Assembly (NCBI RefSeq): GCF_030684035.1
Contig: NZ_JAUXPI010000037.1
Span: 20,274 to 84,273, forward strand
Origin: Phaeovulum sp.
GTDB taxonomy: Bacteria; Pseudomonadota; Alphaproteobacteria; Rhodobacterales; Rhodobacteraceae
Reading direction: 5' to 3'
DNA length: 64,000 nucleotides
Shown: positions 18,358-26,965 of the stretch, one piece after another
Layout: each line of letters opens with the position of its first letter
How positions within the stretch are numbered: the stretch's first letter is position 1
Notes under the pieces: generated by a model
What the model was told of the DNA's origin: nothing
Seen by the model: the letters and a program-made list of their open reading frames with translations, nothing else
Database searches by the model: none
Made by a program: the position numbers and the translations under genes

Positions 18358-19317
18358 TCAGCGCGGCGCTGCGGCGCGGCGCAGGCGGTCATTTATCGCA
18401 CGGCCAAGGCCCTTTTCGGGAATCGGCGAAACCGCAATGCGCCCCTTCGGGCCGGCCAGCGCATCCGCCTCGCGCAGCGCTTGAAACAGGTTCGCCGCCG
18501 CCTCGACCAGATCGCCCGAAGCCGAAAGCGTGAGCGCCCCGCCTGAGACAGGCGCGCCAAAACCGATCCAGACCTCGCCCGCCACGGGCGCTTGCGCGTC
18601 AAGCCGCAGCGCGGCAGCAGGGGCGTAGTGAGAAGCGAGCTGACCGGGGGCAAGCGGCCTGGCAGGGTCGGGGTCGCTGGCAAGCGGCCCCCCGAGGCAA
18701 GCCTCGATCGCCTCCAGCGGCAACCCGCCGGGGCGCAGCAGGCGCGGCGGGTCAAGCGCCACGATGCTGCTTTCCAGCCCCACCGCGCAGGGGCCGCCAT
18801 CGACAACGGCAGCAACGCGCCCCGCAAGCCCCGCCAGCACATGCGCCGCCCGCGTCGGGCTGACCTTGCCTGACGGATTGGCCGATGGTGCCGCCAGCGG
18901 GCCACCGAAGGCGCGGAGCAGGGCTTGCGCCACCGGGTGCGCGGGCACCCGGATTGCCACGCTTTCGTTGCCCGCCGTGACCAGCGGCGAAAGACCCGCG
19001 CCTTCGCGCAGCGGCAACACCAGCGTCAGCGGTCCCGGCCAGAAGGCGGCGGCCAGCCGCTCGGCCTCGGGCGAGACATGCGCAACCGCGGCTGCTGCGG
19101 CAAGGTCCGGCACATGCACGATCAGCGGGTTGAACCGCGGCCGCCCCTTGGCCGCGAATATCCGCGCCACCGCGAGGTCGCTTCTGGCGTCGCCGCCCAG
19201 CCCGTAGACGGTTTCTGTCGGAAACGCGACCAAGGCACCGCTGCGCAGCAGTGCCGCCGCCTCGGCAATGCCGGGGCCGGTGGGGGCGATCAGGCGGGTG
19301 GCGACGGCTTCGGGCAT
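18358..19317 (-). CDS. L-threonylcarbamoyladenylate synthase (TsaC/Sua5 long form)
   Basis: The 319-residue enzyme makes threonylcarbamoyl-AMP for the t6A modification of ANN-decoding tRNAs. The YrdC domain begins near residue 10 with FPTETVYGLGGDA, then AAKGRPRFNPLIVH and later SANPSGKVSPT. A C-terminal Sua5 domain (about 210-319) makes it the long form. The ATG at 19317 gives MPEAVATRLI; longer in-frame starts lie in the intergenic region. It is convergent with epmA, five bases apart. Confidence 0.93.
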   Translation of the reverse strand: MPEAVATRLIAPTGPGIAEAAALLRSGALVAFPTETVYGLGGDARSDLAVARIFAAKGRPRFNPLIVHVPDLAAAAAVAHVSPEAERLAAAFWPGPLTLVLPLREGAGLSPLVTAGNESVAIRVPAHPVAQALLRAFGGPLAAPSANPSGKVSPTRAAHVLAGLAGRVAAVVDGGPCAVGLESSIVALDPPRLLRPGGLPLEAIEACLGGPLASDPDPARPLAPGQLASHYAPAAALRLDAQAPVAGEVWIGFGAPVSGGALTLSASGDLVEAAANLFQALREADALAGPKGRIAVSPIPEKGLGRAINDRLRRAAAPR

Positions 19318-19426
19318 TCGTGACGCTGCGTTGATGCTGTGCAACTGGCCGCCATGGGCTAACCATTGACAAAAGCCATACGCGCCCCGGCCCGTGATGC
19401 CAAGGCGCGCGCGAGGGAGGAAAACC

Positions 19427-21118
19427 ATGCCGTATCATTCACCCGTGGGCGAATTCCGCTTCATCCTCGGGCAGGTGGTGCCCCTGGCTCCGCTTGCTGC
19501 GACCGAGCGCTTTGCCGAGGCAACGCCCGATATGGTCGAAGCGATTCTCGAAGGTGCCGGGCGGATGTGCGACGAGGTGCTGGCCCCGCTGGCGCGGGCG
19601 GGCGACCGGACCCCGGCGCGTCTGGAGAATGGCGTGGTGCGGTCATCACCCGGCTTCAAGGAAGGCTTCGCGGCGATTGCCGAGGGCGGCTGGGTGGCGG
19701 TGGCGGCATCGGCCGATTTCGGCGGCATGGGGCTGCCGCAAACGCTGAACATGGTGGTGAACGACATGATGTCGGGGGCCTGCCTGCCATTGCAGCTGAA
19801 CGCGCTCTTGACCCAGGGCCAGATCGAGGCGCTGGAGCACCATGCCAGCGACGAGATCAAGGCGCTCTACCTGCCCAAGCTGATTTCCGGTGAATGGTCG
19901 GGCACGATGAACCTGACCGAGCCGCAAGCGGGCAGCGACGTGGGCGCGCTGCGCAGCAAGGCCGAGCCCCTGGGCGACGGCACCTATGCGATTTCCGGGC
20001 AGAAGATATTCATCACCTGGGGCGACAGCGACCTGACCGCGAACGTCTGCCATCTTGTGCTCGCCCGCCTGCCAGACGGAGCGCCGGGAACCCGCGGCAT
20101 CAGCCTGTTCATGGTGCCGAAGTTCCTGCCCGATGCCAGCGGCGACCCCGGCGTGGCAAACAGCCTGAAGGTGGTGAGCCTTGAGCACAAGCTGGGCCTG
20201 CATGGCTCACCGACCTGCGTCATGGCGTACGAAGCGGCCAAGGGCTGGCTGGTGGGAGAACCGCACAAGGGCATGGCGGCGATGTTCACCATGATGAACA
20301 ATGCGCGGCTGGCGGTGGGTGTGCAAGGCGTGGGGGTGGCCGAGGCGGCGTATCAGAAGGCGCTGGAATACGCGGGCGAGCGCAACCAGATGGGCCCGAT
20401 CATCAACCACGCCGATGTGCGCCGGATGCTGGCGACGATGAAGGCCGAGGTCTTTGCTGCTCGGGCCATCGCGCTGGCCTGCGCGGTGGCGCTCGATCTG
20501 GGCCGCGCGACCGGCGAGGCGGACTGGGCGGCGCGGGCAGCCCTGCTGACCCCTATTGCCAAGGCCTATGGCACCGACGTGGGCATGAACGTGTCGGAGA
20601 CCTGCGTGCAGGTGCACGGCGGCATGGGTTACATCGAGGAAACCGGAGCCGCGCAGTTCTACCGCGATGTGCGGGTGACGGCGATTTATGAAGGCACCAA
20701 CGGCATTCAGGCGATGGACCTTGTCGGGCGCAAGATGATGGACAGCGGCGAGGCCGCCTTCCGCTTGCTGCAGGAAGTCGAAGACAATGCCGAAGCGGCG
20801 CGTGCCCTCGTGCCGCAGCTTGCGGGCGATGTCTGGGCCGCCGCCGAGACCCTCCGCGAGGCCACCGAACTGCTTCTGGCGCAGGGCATGGAAGATCGCT
20901 TTGCCGGTGCCGTGCCCTATCTGCGTGCCTTCGCCCGGGTGCTTGGCGCGCATTACCACCTTCGCGCGGCGGTGGCAGAGGGCGGCACCGGGCCGCGAAC
21001 GGCACTTGCTGCCGTCTATATCCGCCGCCTGCTGCCGCAATATGCCGCCGCGCTGGCCGAAGCGCGCGAGGGGGGCGAGGGGCTTTTCGCGCTTTCGCCC
21101 GAGGATCTGGCGCTGTGA
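19427..21118 (+). CDS. Acyl-CoA dehydrogenase (large DmdC/FadE-like clade)
   Basis: The 563-residue flavoprotein oxidises an acyl-CoA to the 2-enoyl-CoA and passes electrons to ETF; ETF-quinone oxidoreductase is encoded at 28.1 kb. Seen: NLTEPQAGSDVG (FAD/substrate loop), KIFITWGD, ERNQMG, and YEGTNGIQAMDLVGRK, where E422 would be the catalytic base. The C-terminal extension of about 130 residues after that motif places it in the large clade that includes methylmercaptopropionyl-CoA dehydrogenase DmdC. Substrate cannot be told from sequence. A GGGAGG ribosome site precedes the ATG. The next gene overlaps its stop. Confidence 0.88.
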   Translation: MPYHSPVGEFRFILGQVVPLAPLAATERFAEATPDMVEAILEGAGRMCDEVLAPLARAGDRTPARLENGVVRSSPGFKEGFAAIAEGGWVAVAASADFGGMGLPQTLNMVVNDMMSGACLPLQLNALLTQGQIEALEHHASDEIKALYLPKLISGEWSGTMNLTEPQAGSDVGALRSKAEPLGDGTYAISGQKIFITWGDSDLTANVCHLVLARLPDGAPGTRGISLFMVPKFLPDASGDPGVANSLKVVSLEHKLGLHGSPTCVMAYEAAKGWLVGEPHKGMAAMFTMMNNARLAVGVQGVGVAEAAYQKALEYAGERNQMGPIINHADVRRMLATMKAEVFAARAIALACAVALDLGRATGEADWAARAALLTPIAKAYGTDVGMNVSETCVQVHGGMGYIEETGAAQFYRDVRVTAIYEGTNGIQAMDLVGRKMMDSGEAAFRLLQEVEDNAEAARALVPQLAGDVWAAAETLREATELLLAQGMEDRFAGAVPYLRAFARVLGAHYHLRAAVAEGGTGPRTALAAVYIRRLLPQYAAALAEAREGGEGLFALSPEDLAL

Positions 21119-22176
21119 ACCGCGTGCCGGGCATTGCCCCGGTCCGCCACCCCTGGGCCGAGCCGCCCGCGCCCGGCAAGGCGCATGAGGTAGCGCCGGG
21201 CGTGCTCTGGCTGCGGCTGCCGCTGCCGATGGTGCTCGATCATGTCAACGCCTTCGCGCTTGATGATGGCGAAGGCTGGACCGTGATCGACCCGGGCATG
21301 GATACGCCAGCCGCGCGGACGGTCTGGGCGGCGCTTCTGTCCGGGCCGCTTGCGGGCAAGCCGGTGGTGCGGGTGCTGGTCACGCATTACCACCCCGATC
21401 ATATCGGCCTTGCGGGCTGGTTTCAGGCGCGGGGTGCCGCGCTTTGGACCACCCGCACGAGCTGGCTTTTCGCGCGCATGCTGGCGCTCGACGAACAGCC
21501 GGTGCCGGCGGCCGAAACGCTCGCATTCTGGCACGCAGCGGGGATGGAGCCCGCGCTGCTCGCCCGCCGCGCCAGGGAGCGGCCCTTCAACTTCTGCGAC
21601 ACGGTGCACCCGCTGCCACTTGGCTATCGGCGCATTGCCGAGGCCGAGGCAATCACCGCGGGCGGGCGCAGCTGGCGCGTGCGGATCGGCCATGGCCACG
21701 CACCGGAACATGCGACGTTTTGGAGCGAAAGCGACGATCTGGTGATTGGCGGCGACCAGCTCTTGCCCTCGATCAGCGCCAACCTTGGCGTTTACGCGAC
21801 CGAGCCCGAGGCTGACCCGGTGGGCGAATGGCTCGAGTCCTGTGCGCATCTGGCGCGCTTTGCCGAGGATCAGCACCTCGTGCTGCCCGGCCACAAGCTG
21901 CCTTTCACCGGCCTGCCGCAGCGGCTGGCGCAGATGGCCGAGGCGCATCACAAGGGGCTGGCGCGGTTGCAGGCGCTACTGGCAGAACCGCGCACCGCCT
22001 GCGCCTGCTTCCCGGCGCTTTTCCGACGCAGCATCGGCGAAGCGGAATACGGCCTTGCACTGGTCGAGACCGTGGCGCACCTGAACCACCTTTTGCAGAC
22101 CGGTCGCGCCACGCGCCGGTTGAGCGGTGAGGGCGTCTGGCTTTGGCAGGCAGCAAGGTCGCACGGCGGGGCGTGA
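21115..22176 (+). CDS. MBL-fold metallo-hydrolase
   Basis: The 353-residue protein has the metallo-beta-lactamase signature THYHPDH (H91, H93, D95, H96), a downstream HGHAPEH metal site, GGDQLLPSI, and a final PGH motif (LPGHKLPF). A C-terminal winged-helix-like segment ends the protein, as in the LACTB2-type branch. It starts with GTG overlapping the dehydrogenase stop (GTGA), so the two form one unit. A thioesterase or hydrolase role in the same acyl-CoA route is possible but inferred only from linkage. Confidence 0.82.
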   Translation: MNRVPGIAPVRHPWAEPPAPGKAHEVAPGVLWLRLPLPMVLDHVNAFALDDGEGWTVIDPGMDTPAARTVWAALLSGPLAGKPVVRVLVTHYHPDHIGLAGWFQARGAALWTTRTSWLFARMLALDEQPVPAAETLAFWHAAGMEPALLARRARERPFNFCDTVHPLPLGYRRIAEAEAITAGGRSWRVRIGHGHAPEHATFWSESDDLVIGGDQLLPSISANLGVYATEPEADPVGEWLESCAHLARFAEDQHLVLPGHKLPFTGLPQRLAQMAEAHHKGLARLQALLAEPRTACACFPALFRRSIGEAEYGLALVETVAHLNHLLQTGRATRRLSGEGVWLWQAARSHGGA

Positions 22177-22237
22177 CAGATTGCCGCAGATTTGCTAGAT
22201 CGGCTGCAACCCAACCGGATTGAACAGGGAGAGAGCC

Positions 22238-22372
22238 ATGGCTGACCACGCATCGGGGAACATGAATATTGCGGCGCAACAGCACACGTTTGCCAGCTTC
22301 GTGACCTTTGTGAAGCGCGCATCCGTTGCCATTGCGGTGATTTTGGTGTTTCTAGCAATCGTCAACGGCTGA
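22238..22372 (+). CDS. aa3-type cytochrome c oxidase subunit IV (44-residue microprotein)
   Basis: A 44-residue gene with a GGGAGAGAG ribosome site. The N-terminal half is polar (MADHASGNMN, HTFASFVTFVK), and one transmembrane helix follows (ASVAIAVILVFLAIVNG). This matches the bacterial aa3-type oxidase subunit IV family, a single-helix accessory subunit known from the Paracoccus and Rhodobacter enzymes. The other oxidase genes are not nearby, which is usual for this subunit. Confidence 0.85.
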   Translation: MADHASGNMNIAAQQHTFASFVTFVKRASVAIAVILVFLAIVNG

Positions 22373-22396
22373 CCCCCGAACCCTGGAGCCTGCAAG

Positions 22397-23026
22397 ATGC
22401 GCCGCCTGCTCATTTGCCTCTTCCTGCCGCTGCTTCTGGCTGCCTGCGGTGCCGAGCCTGTCTGGGCCCCCGATGACGCTGTCGCCCGTGCGGTCTATTC
22501 GAGCAAGGCCCCACCTTCGATCACGCTCTTTACCGTGATCAGCACCGACACCGGCTCGGGTGCGCATTCGGCACTGATCATTGATGGTGTCCAGCGCGTG
22601 CTTTTTGACCCGGCGGGCACCTGGTACCACCCCTTTGTGCCCGAGCGGAACGATGTGCATTACGGCATCACCGACCAGATGCGGGTCTTCTACATCGATT
22701 ACCACGCGCGCGAGACCTATTGGGTGCTTGAACAGACAGTGCCGGTTTCGCTTGAGGTGGCCGAGGTGCTGCGGGCACGGGTTGAGGCTTATGGTGCGGT
22801 GCCGAAGGCATTTTGCAGCAACTCGGTCTCGACCATTCTCGGCGGAGTGCCGGGCTTCGAGAATGTCAACACGACCATGTTCCCCAAGGCACTTTCGCGC
22901 GCCTTTGGCGAATTGCCGGGGGTTACCAGGGCCGAACACTACGATGGCGACCCGGATGACAATTCGGGCGTGCTGATGGTGACCCCGGCCGAGTTGCGCG
23001 CGGGCGTGACCCCTACCCTAGGCTGA
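22397..23026 (+). CDS. Conserved lipoprotein, possible permuted papain-like fold
   Basis: The 209-residue protein has a lipoprotein signal with lipobox LAAC, acylated cysteine C17. I do not recognise a named family. The order of a GAHSALIIDG segment (H57) followed much later by AFCSNSVSTIL (C140) recalls circularly permuted NlpC/P60 or LRAT-like cysteine proteins, where the histidine precedes the cysteine. That reading is an inference from two motifs. It starts 24 bases after the oxidase microprotein and overlaps the end of azlD (opposite strand) by 14 bases. Confidence 0.7.
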   Translation: MRRLLICLFLPLLLAACGAEPVWAPDDAVARAVYSSKAPPSITLFTVISTDTGSGAHSALIIDGVQRVLFDPAGTWYHPFVPERNDVHYGITDQMRVFYIDYHARETYWVLEQTVPVSLEVAEVLRARVEAYGAVPKAFCSNSVSTILGGVPGFENVNTTMFPKALSRAFGELPGVTRAEHYDGDPDDNSGVLMVTPAELRAGVTPTLG

Positions 23027-23342
23027 ACAAGGCGAGATAGAGCACCGCCAGCCCGCCGATGATACCGGCGAGGTTGTTGCGTGTCACGATGCCAATACCC
23101 ACCGTCGCCACCGCCGCCAGAAACCGCGGCAGATCGAAAGCACCATCGGTGGCGGCGGGCCAGAGCACCAGCGGAGCCACAAGCCCAGGCAGCACCGCCA
23201 CTGGCGTATAGCGCAGATACCGCAGCGCCCATTCCGGCAGCGAGCGGTTGCCGATCATGCCAAGGAATGAAAAGCGCAACAGAAACGTGCCGATGCCCAG
23301 CCCGATGATGACGACCCAGATTGCGCCGGTCGAATAGCTCAC
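23013..23342 (-). CDS. azlD: AzlD-type branched-chain amino-acid exporter subunit
   Basis: The 109-residue hydrophobic protein (about four membrane segments) has the AzlD signature FLLRFSFLGMIG and a TRNNLAGIIGG stretch near the C-terminus. AzlC and AzlD together export branched-chain amino acids. I place the start at GTG 23342, which overlaps the azlC stop (GTGA) and has GGAGG five bases upstream. An in-frame ATG at 23363 would add seven residues. Confidence 0.85.
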   Translation of the reverse strand: MSYSTGAIWVVIIGLGIGTFLLRFSFLGMIGNRSLPEWALRYLRYTPVAVLPGLVAPLVLWPAATDGAFDLPRFLAAVATVGIGIVTRNNLAGIIGGLAVLYLALFSLG

Positions 23343-24049
23343 ATCCGCCTCCGTTGTTGCCATAGCTCGACCTGCGCTCCGCTGAACATTGCCGCCGCGG
23401 CAGCGATGAGCAGACCGACCCCGCCCGGCAGGAACGCAAGCAACAGTGCCACCGTTACCGAAACCGTTGCCGCCACCACATGCGCGAGGCTGCGCAGCAT
23501 CGGCGCAAGCATGGCAAGAAAGGTGATCGGCACCGCAAAATCGAGCGCGAATTCGGCCGGAATCGCCTGGCCCACGGTGGCTCCGACCAATGTCGAGACA
23601 TACCACTGCGGGCAGACCGGGGTGCAGGCCCCGGCGTAATAGGCGATCTTTTCCGCCACGCTGCGGCTCGGGCGGCGTTCATATTCCTGTATCGCCAGCG
23701 CATAGGTCTGATCGACCATGAAATACGCAGCAAGCGCCTTCTGCCATGTCGGCGCGGCCCCGAGATGCGGCGTCAACGAGGCGGAATACATCGCCATCCG
23801 CAAATTCACCGCGAGCGAGGTGACGAGCACCATCACCACCGGCGCATTGTCGGCCATCAGTTGCACTGCGGCAAACTGCGACGCGCCGGCGATCACCAGC
23901 ACCGAAAACCCCATGACTTCGGTCAGGTTGAACCCCGCCTCGCTGCCGGCAACGCCAAACAGCAGGCCAAAGGGAATGATTACCAGCACGAACGGAAGGC
24001 TGTGGCGAAAGCCGAGCCAGTAGGCGGCGGAAACGGAAGATCGGGGCAT
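23339..24049 (-). CDS. azlC: AzlC-type branched-chain amino-acid exporter
   Basis: The 236-residue integral membrane protein is of the AzlC/YgaZ family. Typical parts are the N-terminal GFRHSLPFVLVIIPFG, the SQFAAVQL segment and the VDQTYALAIQEY loop, across six or seven membrane helices. It is translated ahead of azlD with overlapping stop and start. The ATG at 24049 (MPRSSVSAAYW) is chosen because longer in-frame sequence covers the mobA promoter region. Confidence 0.88.
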   Translation of the reverse strand: MPRSSVSAAYWLGFRHSLPFVLVIIPFGLLFGVAGSEAGFNLTEVMGFSVLVIAGASQFAAVQLMADNAPVVMVLVTSLAVNLRMAMYSASLTPHLGAAPTWQKALAAYFMVDQTYALAIQEYERRPSRSVAEKIAYYAGACTPVCPQWYVSTLVGATVGQAIPAEFALDFAVPITFLAMLAPMLRSLAHVVAATVSVTVALLLAFLPGGVGLLIAAAAAMFSGAQVELWQQRRRM

Positions 24050-24094
24050 GGAGCTTGGCTTTCGGGCGCGAATGCGCCAGTCATATTGCAATAG

Positions 24095-24700
24095 GTGGGG
24101 GATGCAAGCGGGGCCGTGGTGCGGATTGCGGGGATGATACTTGCGGGCGGCGCGGGGCGGCGCCTCGGTGGCACCGACAAGGCGTTGCTGCCGCTCGCCG
24201 GGCGGCCGCTTCTGGCGCATGTCGTGGCGTGTCTTGCACCGCAAGTGGCAGCGCTGGCGCTTTCGGCCAACGGCGATGCCGCGCGGTTTGCGGAATATGG
24301 GCTGCCGGTGCTGGCCGATGCCTCGGGCCGCGTGGGCGAAGGGCCTTTGGCTGGCGTTCTCGCGGGGCTTGACTGGGCAGCGGGGCTTGGTGCCGAAAGG
24401 CTGCTGGTCTCGGCGGTCGATACCCCGTTTCTGCCCGCCGACCTTTCGGCGCGGCTCGCGGCGGAACCCGGCGCGGCCTACGCTGCCTGTGCCGGGCGCG
24501 ACCACCCGAGCATTGCGCTCTGGCCGGTGGCTGGCCGTGCGCGGCTTGCGGCGCTATTTGCTACGGGCGAACGGCGTTTACGGGCGGCGCTGGCAGGGGC
24601 TGAACGGGTGGAGTTTGACGGCCCCGAGCATTTCTTCAACATCAACACGCCCGATGATCTTGCCGCCGCCGAGGCGTTTTTGGCGGGGCGGGCATCGTGA
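24095..24700 (+). CDS. mobA: Molybdenum cofactor guanylyltransferase MobA
   Basis: The 201-residue enzyme attaches GMP to molybdopterin to form the bis-MGD cofactor of DMSO-reductase family enzymes. The nucleotide-binding motif MILAGGAGRRLGGTDKALLPLAG begins around residue 14; SAVDTPFLP carries the metal-binding aspartate; NINTPDDL is near the end. Length is typical. The start is uncertain: GTG at 24095 is the longest option, while GTG at 24116 or 24119 would better fit the usual short lead to the motif. The downstream gene overlaps it. Confidence 0.9.
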   Translation: MGDASGAVVRIAGMILAGGAGRRLGGTDKALLPLAGRPLLAHVVACLAPQVAALALSANGDAARFAEYGLPVLADASGRVGEGPLAGVLAGLDWAAGLGAERLLVSAVDTPFLPADLSARLAAEPGAAYAACAGRDHPSIALWPVAGRARLAALFATGERRLRAALAGAERVEFDGPEHFFNINTPDDLAAAEAFLAGRAS

Positions 24701-25281
24701 GGGTTGGCTATGCCCGCAGTCTCTCGCCCGCTGACCGACAGGCGGCAGCCGCGCTCTACTGGCTCGCCTTCGGCTCCAAGCTGGCGAAAGTCATGGGCCC
24801 GGAGAAAAAGGCGCTCGCTTTCATCGAAAGGGTGCTTGACCCCGCGCATGTGCTGCTCGCGCGCGACAGGAACGACGCGGTGCTGGGCCTTGTCGGGTTT
24901 CGCACGGCGCGGGGGGCATTTGTCGGCGGCGGGCTGGCTGATCTCTGCGCTGTCTACGGCCGATTTGGCGGGCTTTGGCGCGCTGCCTGCCTGCGCCTGC
25001 TCGCACAGGATATTGCCGCCGAGGGGATTGTGGTCGATGGCCTATCGGTGCTTTCCAAGGCGCGCGGGCAGGGTATAGGCGCGGCCTTGCTGGAGGCGCT
25101 CTGCGCCGAGGCGGCGGCGCGCGGGCACCGCTCCGTCCGGCTTGAAGTGGTTGAGGAAAATCTGCGCGCGCGCGCGCTTTACGAGCGGCGCGGTTTTGTT
25201 GTGCACGCCCGGCGCAGCAGCAGGCTGACGCGCTGGCTGTTCGAATTCGGCGGCTTCTGGGTGATGGTGCGCGACCTTTGA
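24697..25281 (+). CDS. GNAT-family N-acetyltransferase
   Basis: The 194-residue protein has the acetyl-CoA motif ARGQGIGAALLEALC near residue 122 and a following RLEVVEENLRARALYERRGF, both typical of GNAT enzymes. It starts with GTG overlapping the mobA stop (GTGA), so translation is coupled. The substrate is not deducible; linkage to MobA is common in this order but no function follows from it. Confidence 0.85.
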   Translation: MRVGYARSLSPADRQAAAALYWLAFGSKLAKVMGPEKKALAFIERVLDPAHVLLARDRNDAVLGLVGFRTARGAFVGGGLADLCAVYGRFGGLWRAACLRLLAQDIAAEGIVVDGLSVLSKARGQGIGAALLEALCAEAAARGHRSVRLEVVEENLRARALYERRGFVVHARRSSRLTRWLFEFGGFWVMVRDL

Positions 25282-25290
25282 CGCGGTGCC

Positions 25291-26325
25291 TCAGTCGAAG
25301 GTGCCGGTGACGCGACCGAGCAGCATGAAAGCGCGCGCGGTGCGGGTTTCGGCAAGCTCGGCCACTTCTGCATCCGAGGCGTTCTTTTCAAACTCGGTAA
25401 AGGTCTTGTCGAACTGCCGCAGAAAATGGTGCGCGGCATCGCGGAAGATCGTGTCGCCGCGCATCCGCCCGGCGGTGAGAGTGAGGCTTGAGCGATCGCG
25501 CACCCCGCCGAGCCCGGCCACCTCGCGCCCACGTTCGCCATTGGCAAACCGCCGCCAGACCTCGGGCCGGGCGCGGTCCGGTTTCAGATCGTCCATGTAG
25601 ATGCCGTCTTGCGACAAGAGCGTCAGCACATCCTGCGCGGCGCGGATCAGTTTTGCCGTGCCGCGTTCCTCGAGCGCCCGGCGCAGCGCGCGAAAGCCCT
25701 CGGCGTCTTCGCCGCTGTCGGGAAAGTTCAGCGCCCGGATGAAATCGGCCACCGAAACCGGTGCCGCGAGCTGTTCTGCCGGGGTGCCGAGCGCGAGCGA
25801 CGGTTCATCTTCGCCCGGCGTAGCGCGGGGCACCACCAGCGCCGCCTTGCGGTCGGCGGAAGGCTGGCTTGCCTGCCCGTCGCGGCGCGAGGTGAAGGTT
25901 GCCACTGCGGTTTCGGTCTGCCGCGCCGAGGCGGCGATTTCTTCCAGCCTGCGCTCGAATGGCCGCGCCAGTGCGGCCTGATTTGCCTGCCAGCCCAGCC
26001 GCATGGTGTCGATGGTCTGTTGCAGACGCTGCGCTTCGGCGCGCATTTCGCGCGCGGTGCGGGCGGTGATCGCTGCCACCCAGATCATCGCAACCGGCAG
26101 AAATATGCCCACCAGTGTCATCATCACCGGCAGCACCCCGGTGCCGCCTTCGCCGCCACTATCGACAAGCACGAAAAACAGCGCCACCAAACCCAGCCAG
26201 ACCAGTGTCAGCACCAGCGCCACGATCTCGGCCCCGCTGTAGCGGCACGAGGTTGGCGGCGCTGCGAAGCCGCGCAAACCTATGCCTTGGCTTTCGGACT
26301 TGGGGTCGGGGCGGGCGTCGGACAT
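25291..26325 (-). CDS. Conserved rhodobacterial membrane protein of unknown function
   Basis: A 344-residue protein I cannot assign to a functional family. Two adjacent hydrophobic helices (about residues 32-55 and 64-88) follow a polar N-terminus; then comes a long helical, probably coiled region (REMRAEAQRLQQTIDTM onward, about 90-140), a linker, and a cytoplasmic C-terminal domain of about 150 residues. The ATG at 26325 is preferred over GTG 26331. It lies 11 bases downstream of greA on the same strand and ends convergent with the GNAT gene. Confidence 0.65.
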   Translation of the reverse strand: MSDARPDPKSESQGIGLRGFAAPPTSCRYSGAEIVALVLTLVWLGLVALFFVLVDSGGEGGTGVLPVMMTLVGIFLPVAMIWVAAITARTAREMRAEAQRLQQTIDTMRLGWQANQAALARPFERRLEEIAASARQTETAVATFTSRRDGQASQPSADRKAALVVPRATPGEDEPSLALGTPAEQLAAPVSVADFIRALNFPDSGEDAEGFRALRRALEERGTAKLIRAAQDVLTLLSQDGIYMDDLKPDRARPEVWRRFANGERGREVAGLGGVRDRSSLTLTAGRMRGDTIFRDAAHHFLRQFDKTFTEFEKNASDAEVAELAETRTARAFMLLGRVTGTFD

Positions 26326-26336
26326 GTGCACCCCGC

Positions 26337-26807
26337 TCAGACGAAGCGGACAGTAAGAACTTCGTAGTTTTTCTCGCCGCCGGGGGTGCGCACTTCGACG
26401 CTGTCGCCCTCGTCCTTGCCGATCAGTGCGCGCGCAAGCGGCGAGCGGATATTGAGCAGGCCGTTCTCGATATTGGCCTCGACCTCGCCGACAATCTGGT
26501 AGGTGTGCGTTTCGCTCGAATGTTCATCGACCAGCGTCACCGTGGCACCAAACTTGATCGCGCCGGTGAAGCGGCTCGGGTCGATCACCTCGGCACGGCT
26601 GATGACCGCCTCAAGCTCCTTGATTCGGCCCTCGATGAAGCTCTGGCGTTCGCGTGCCGCGTGATACTCGGCGTTCTCCGACAAATCGCCATGCGCGCGC
26701 GCCTCCGCGATGTCGCGGATGACGGCGGGGCGATCCACCGTTTTCAGGGTCTTGAGTTCGTCATCGAGGGCGTCAAAGCCCCCCCGTGTCATCGGGATTT
26801 TTTCCAT
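26337..26807 (-). CDS. greA: Transcription elongation factor GreA
   Basis: The 156-residue factor stimulates RNA polymerase cleavage of backtracked RNA. The N-terminal coiled coil contains the tip motif GDLSENAEYHAA with the acidic residues that reach the active site; the C-terminal FKBP-like domain ends NIRSPLARALIGK and GEKNYEVL. The start MEKIPMT at 26807 is family-typical, but a perfect AGGAGGTGA (26844-26852) is ideally spaced for an in-frame TTG at 26834, which would add nine residues. Which start is used is open. Confidence 0.93.
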   Translation of the reverse strand: MEKIPMTRGGFDALDDELKTLKTVDRPAVIRDIAEARAHGDLSENAEYHAARERQSFIEGRIKELEAVISRAEVIDPSRFTGAIKFGATVTLVDEHSSETHTYQIVGEVEANIENGLLNIRSPLARALIGKDEGDSVEVRTPGGEKNYEVLTVRFV

Positions 26808-26965
26808 GAGGCCATCGCTCGCGAAAGCTGACAAAACTGCAGCTCACCTCCTCTAAATCCGCGTTGCGGCCCGAAAGTCAAGGCCGGGGCACGAATTTGC
26901 GCTGTTCGGCAAAATTTTGCCGCGATCCTGGGTATGGTGGCAAGGCGAATGGCAAGGGGTGCGGC

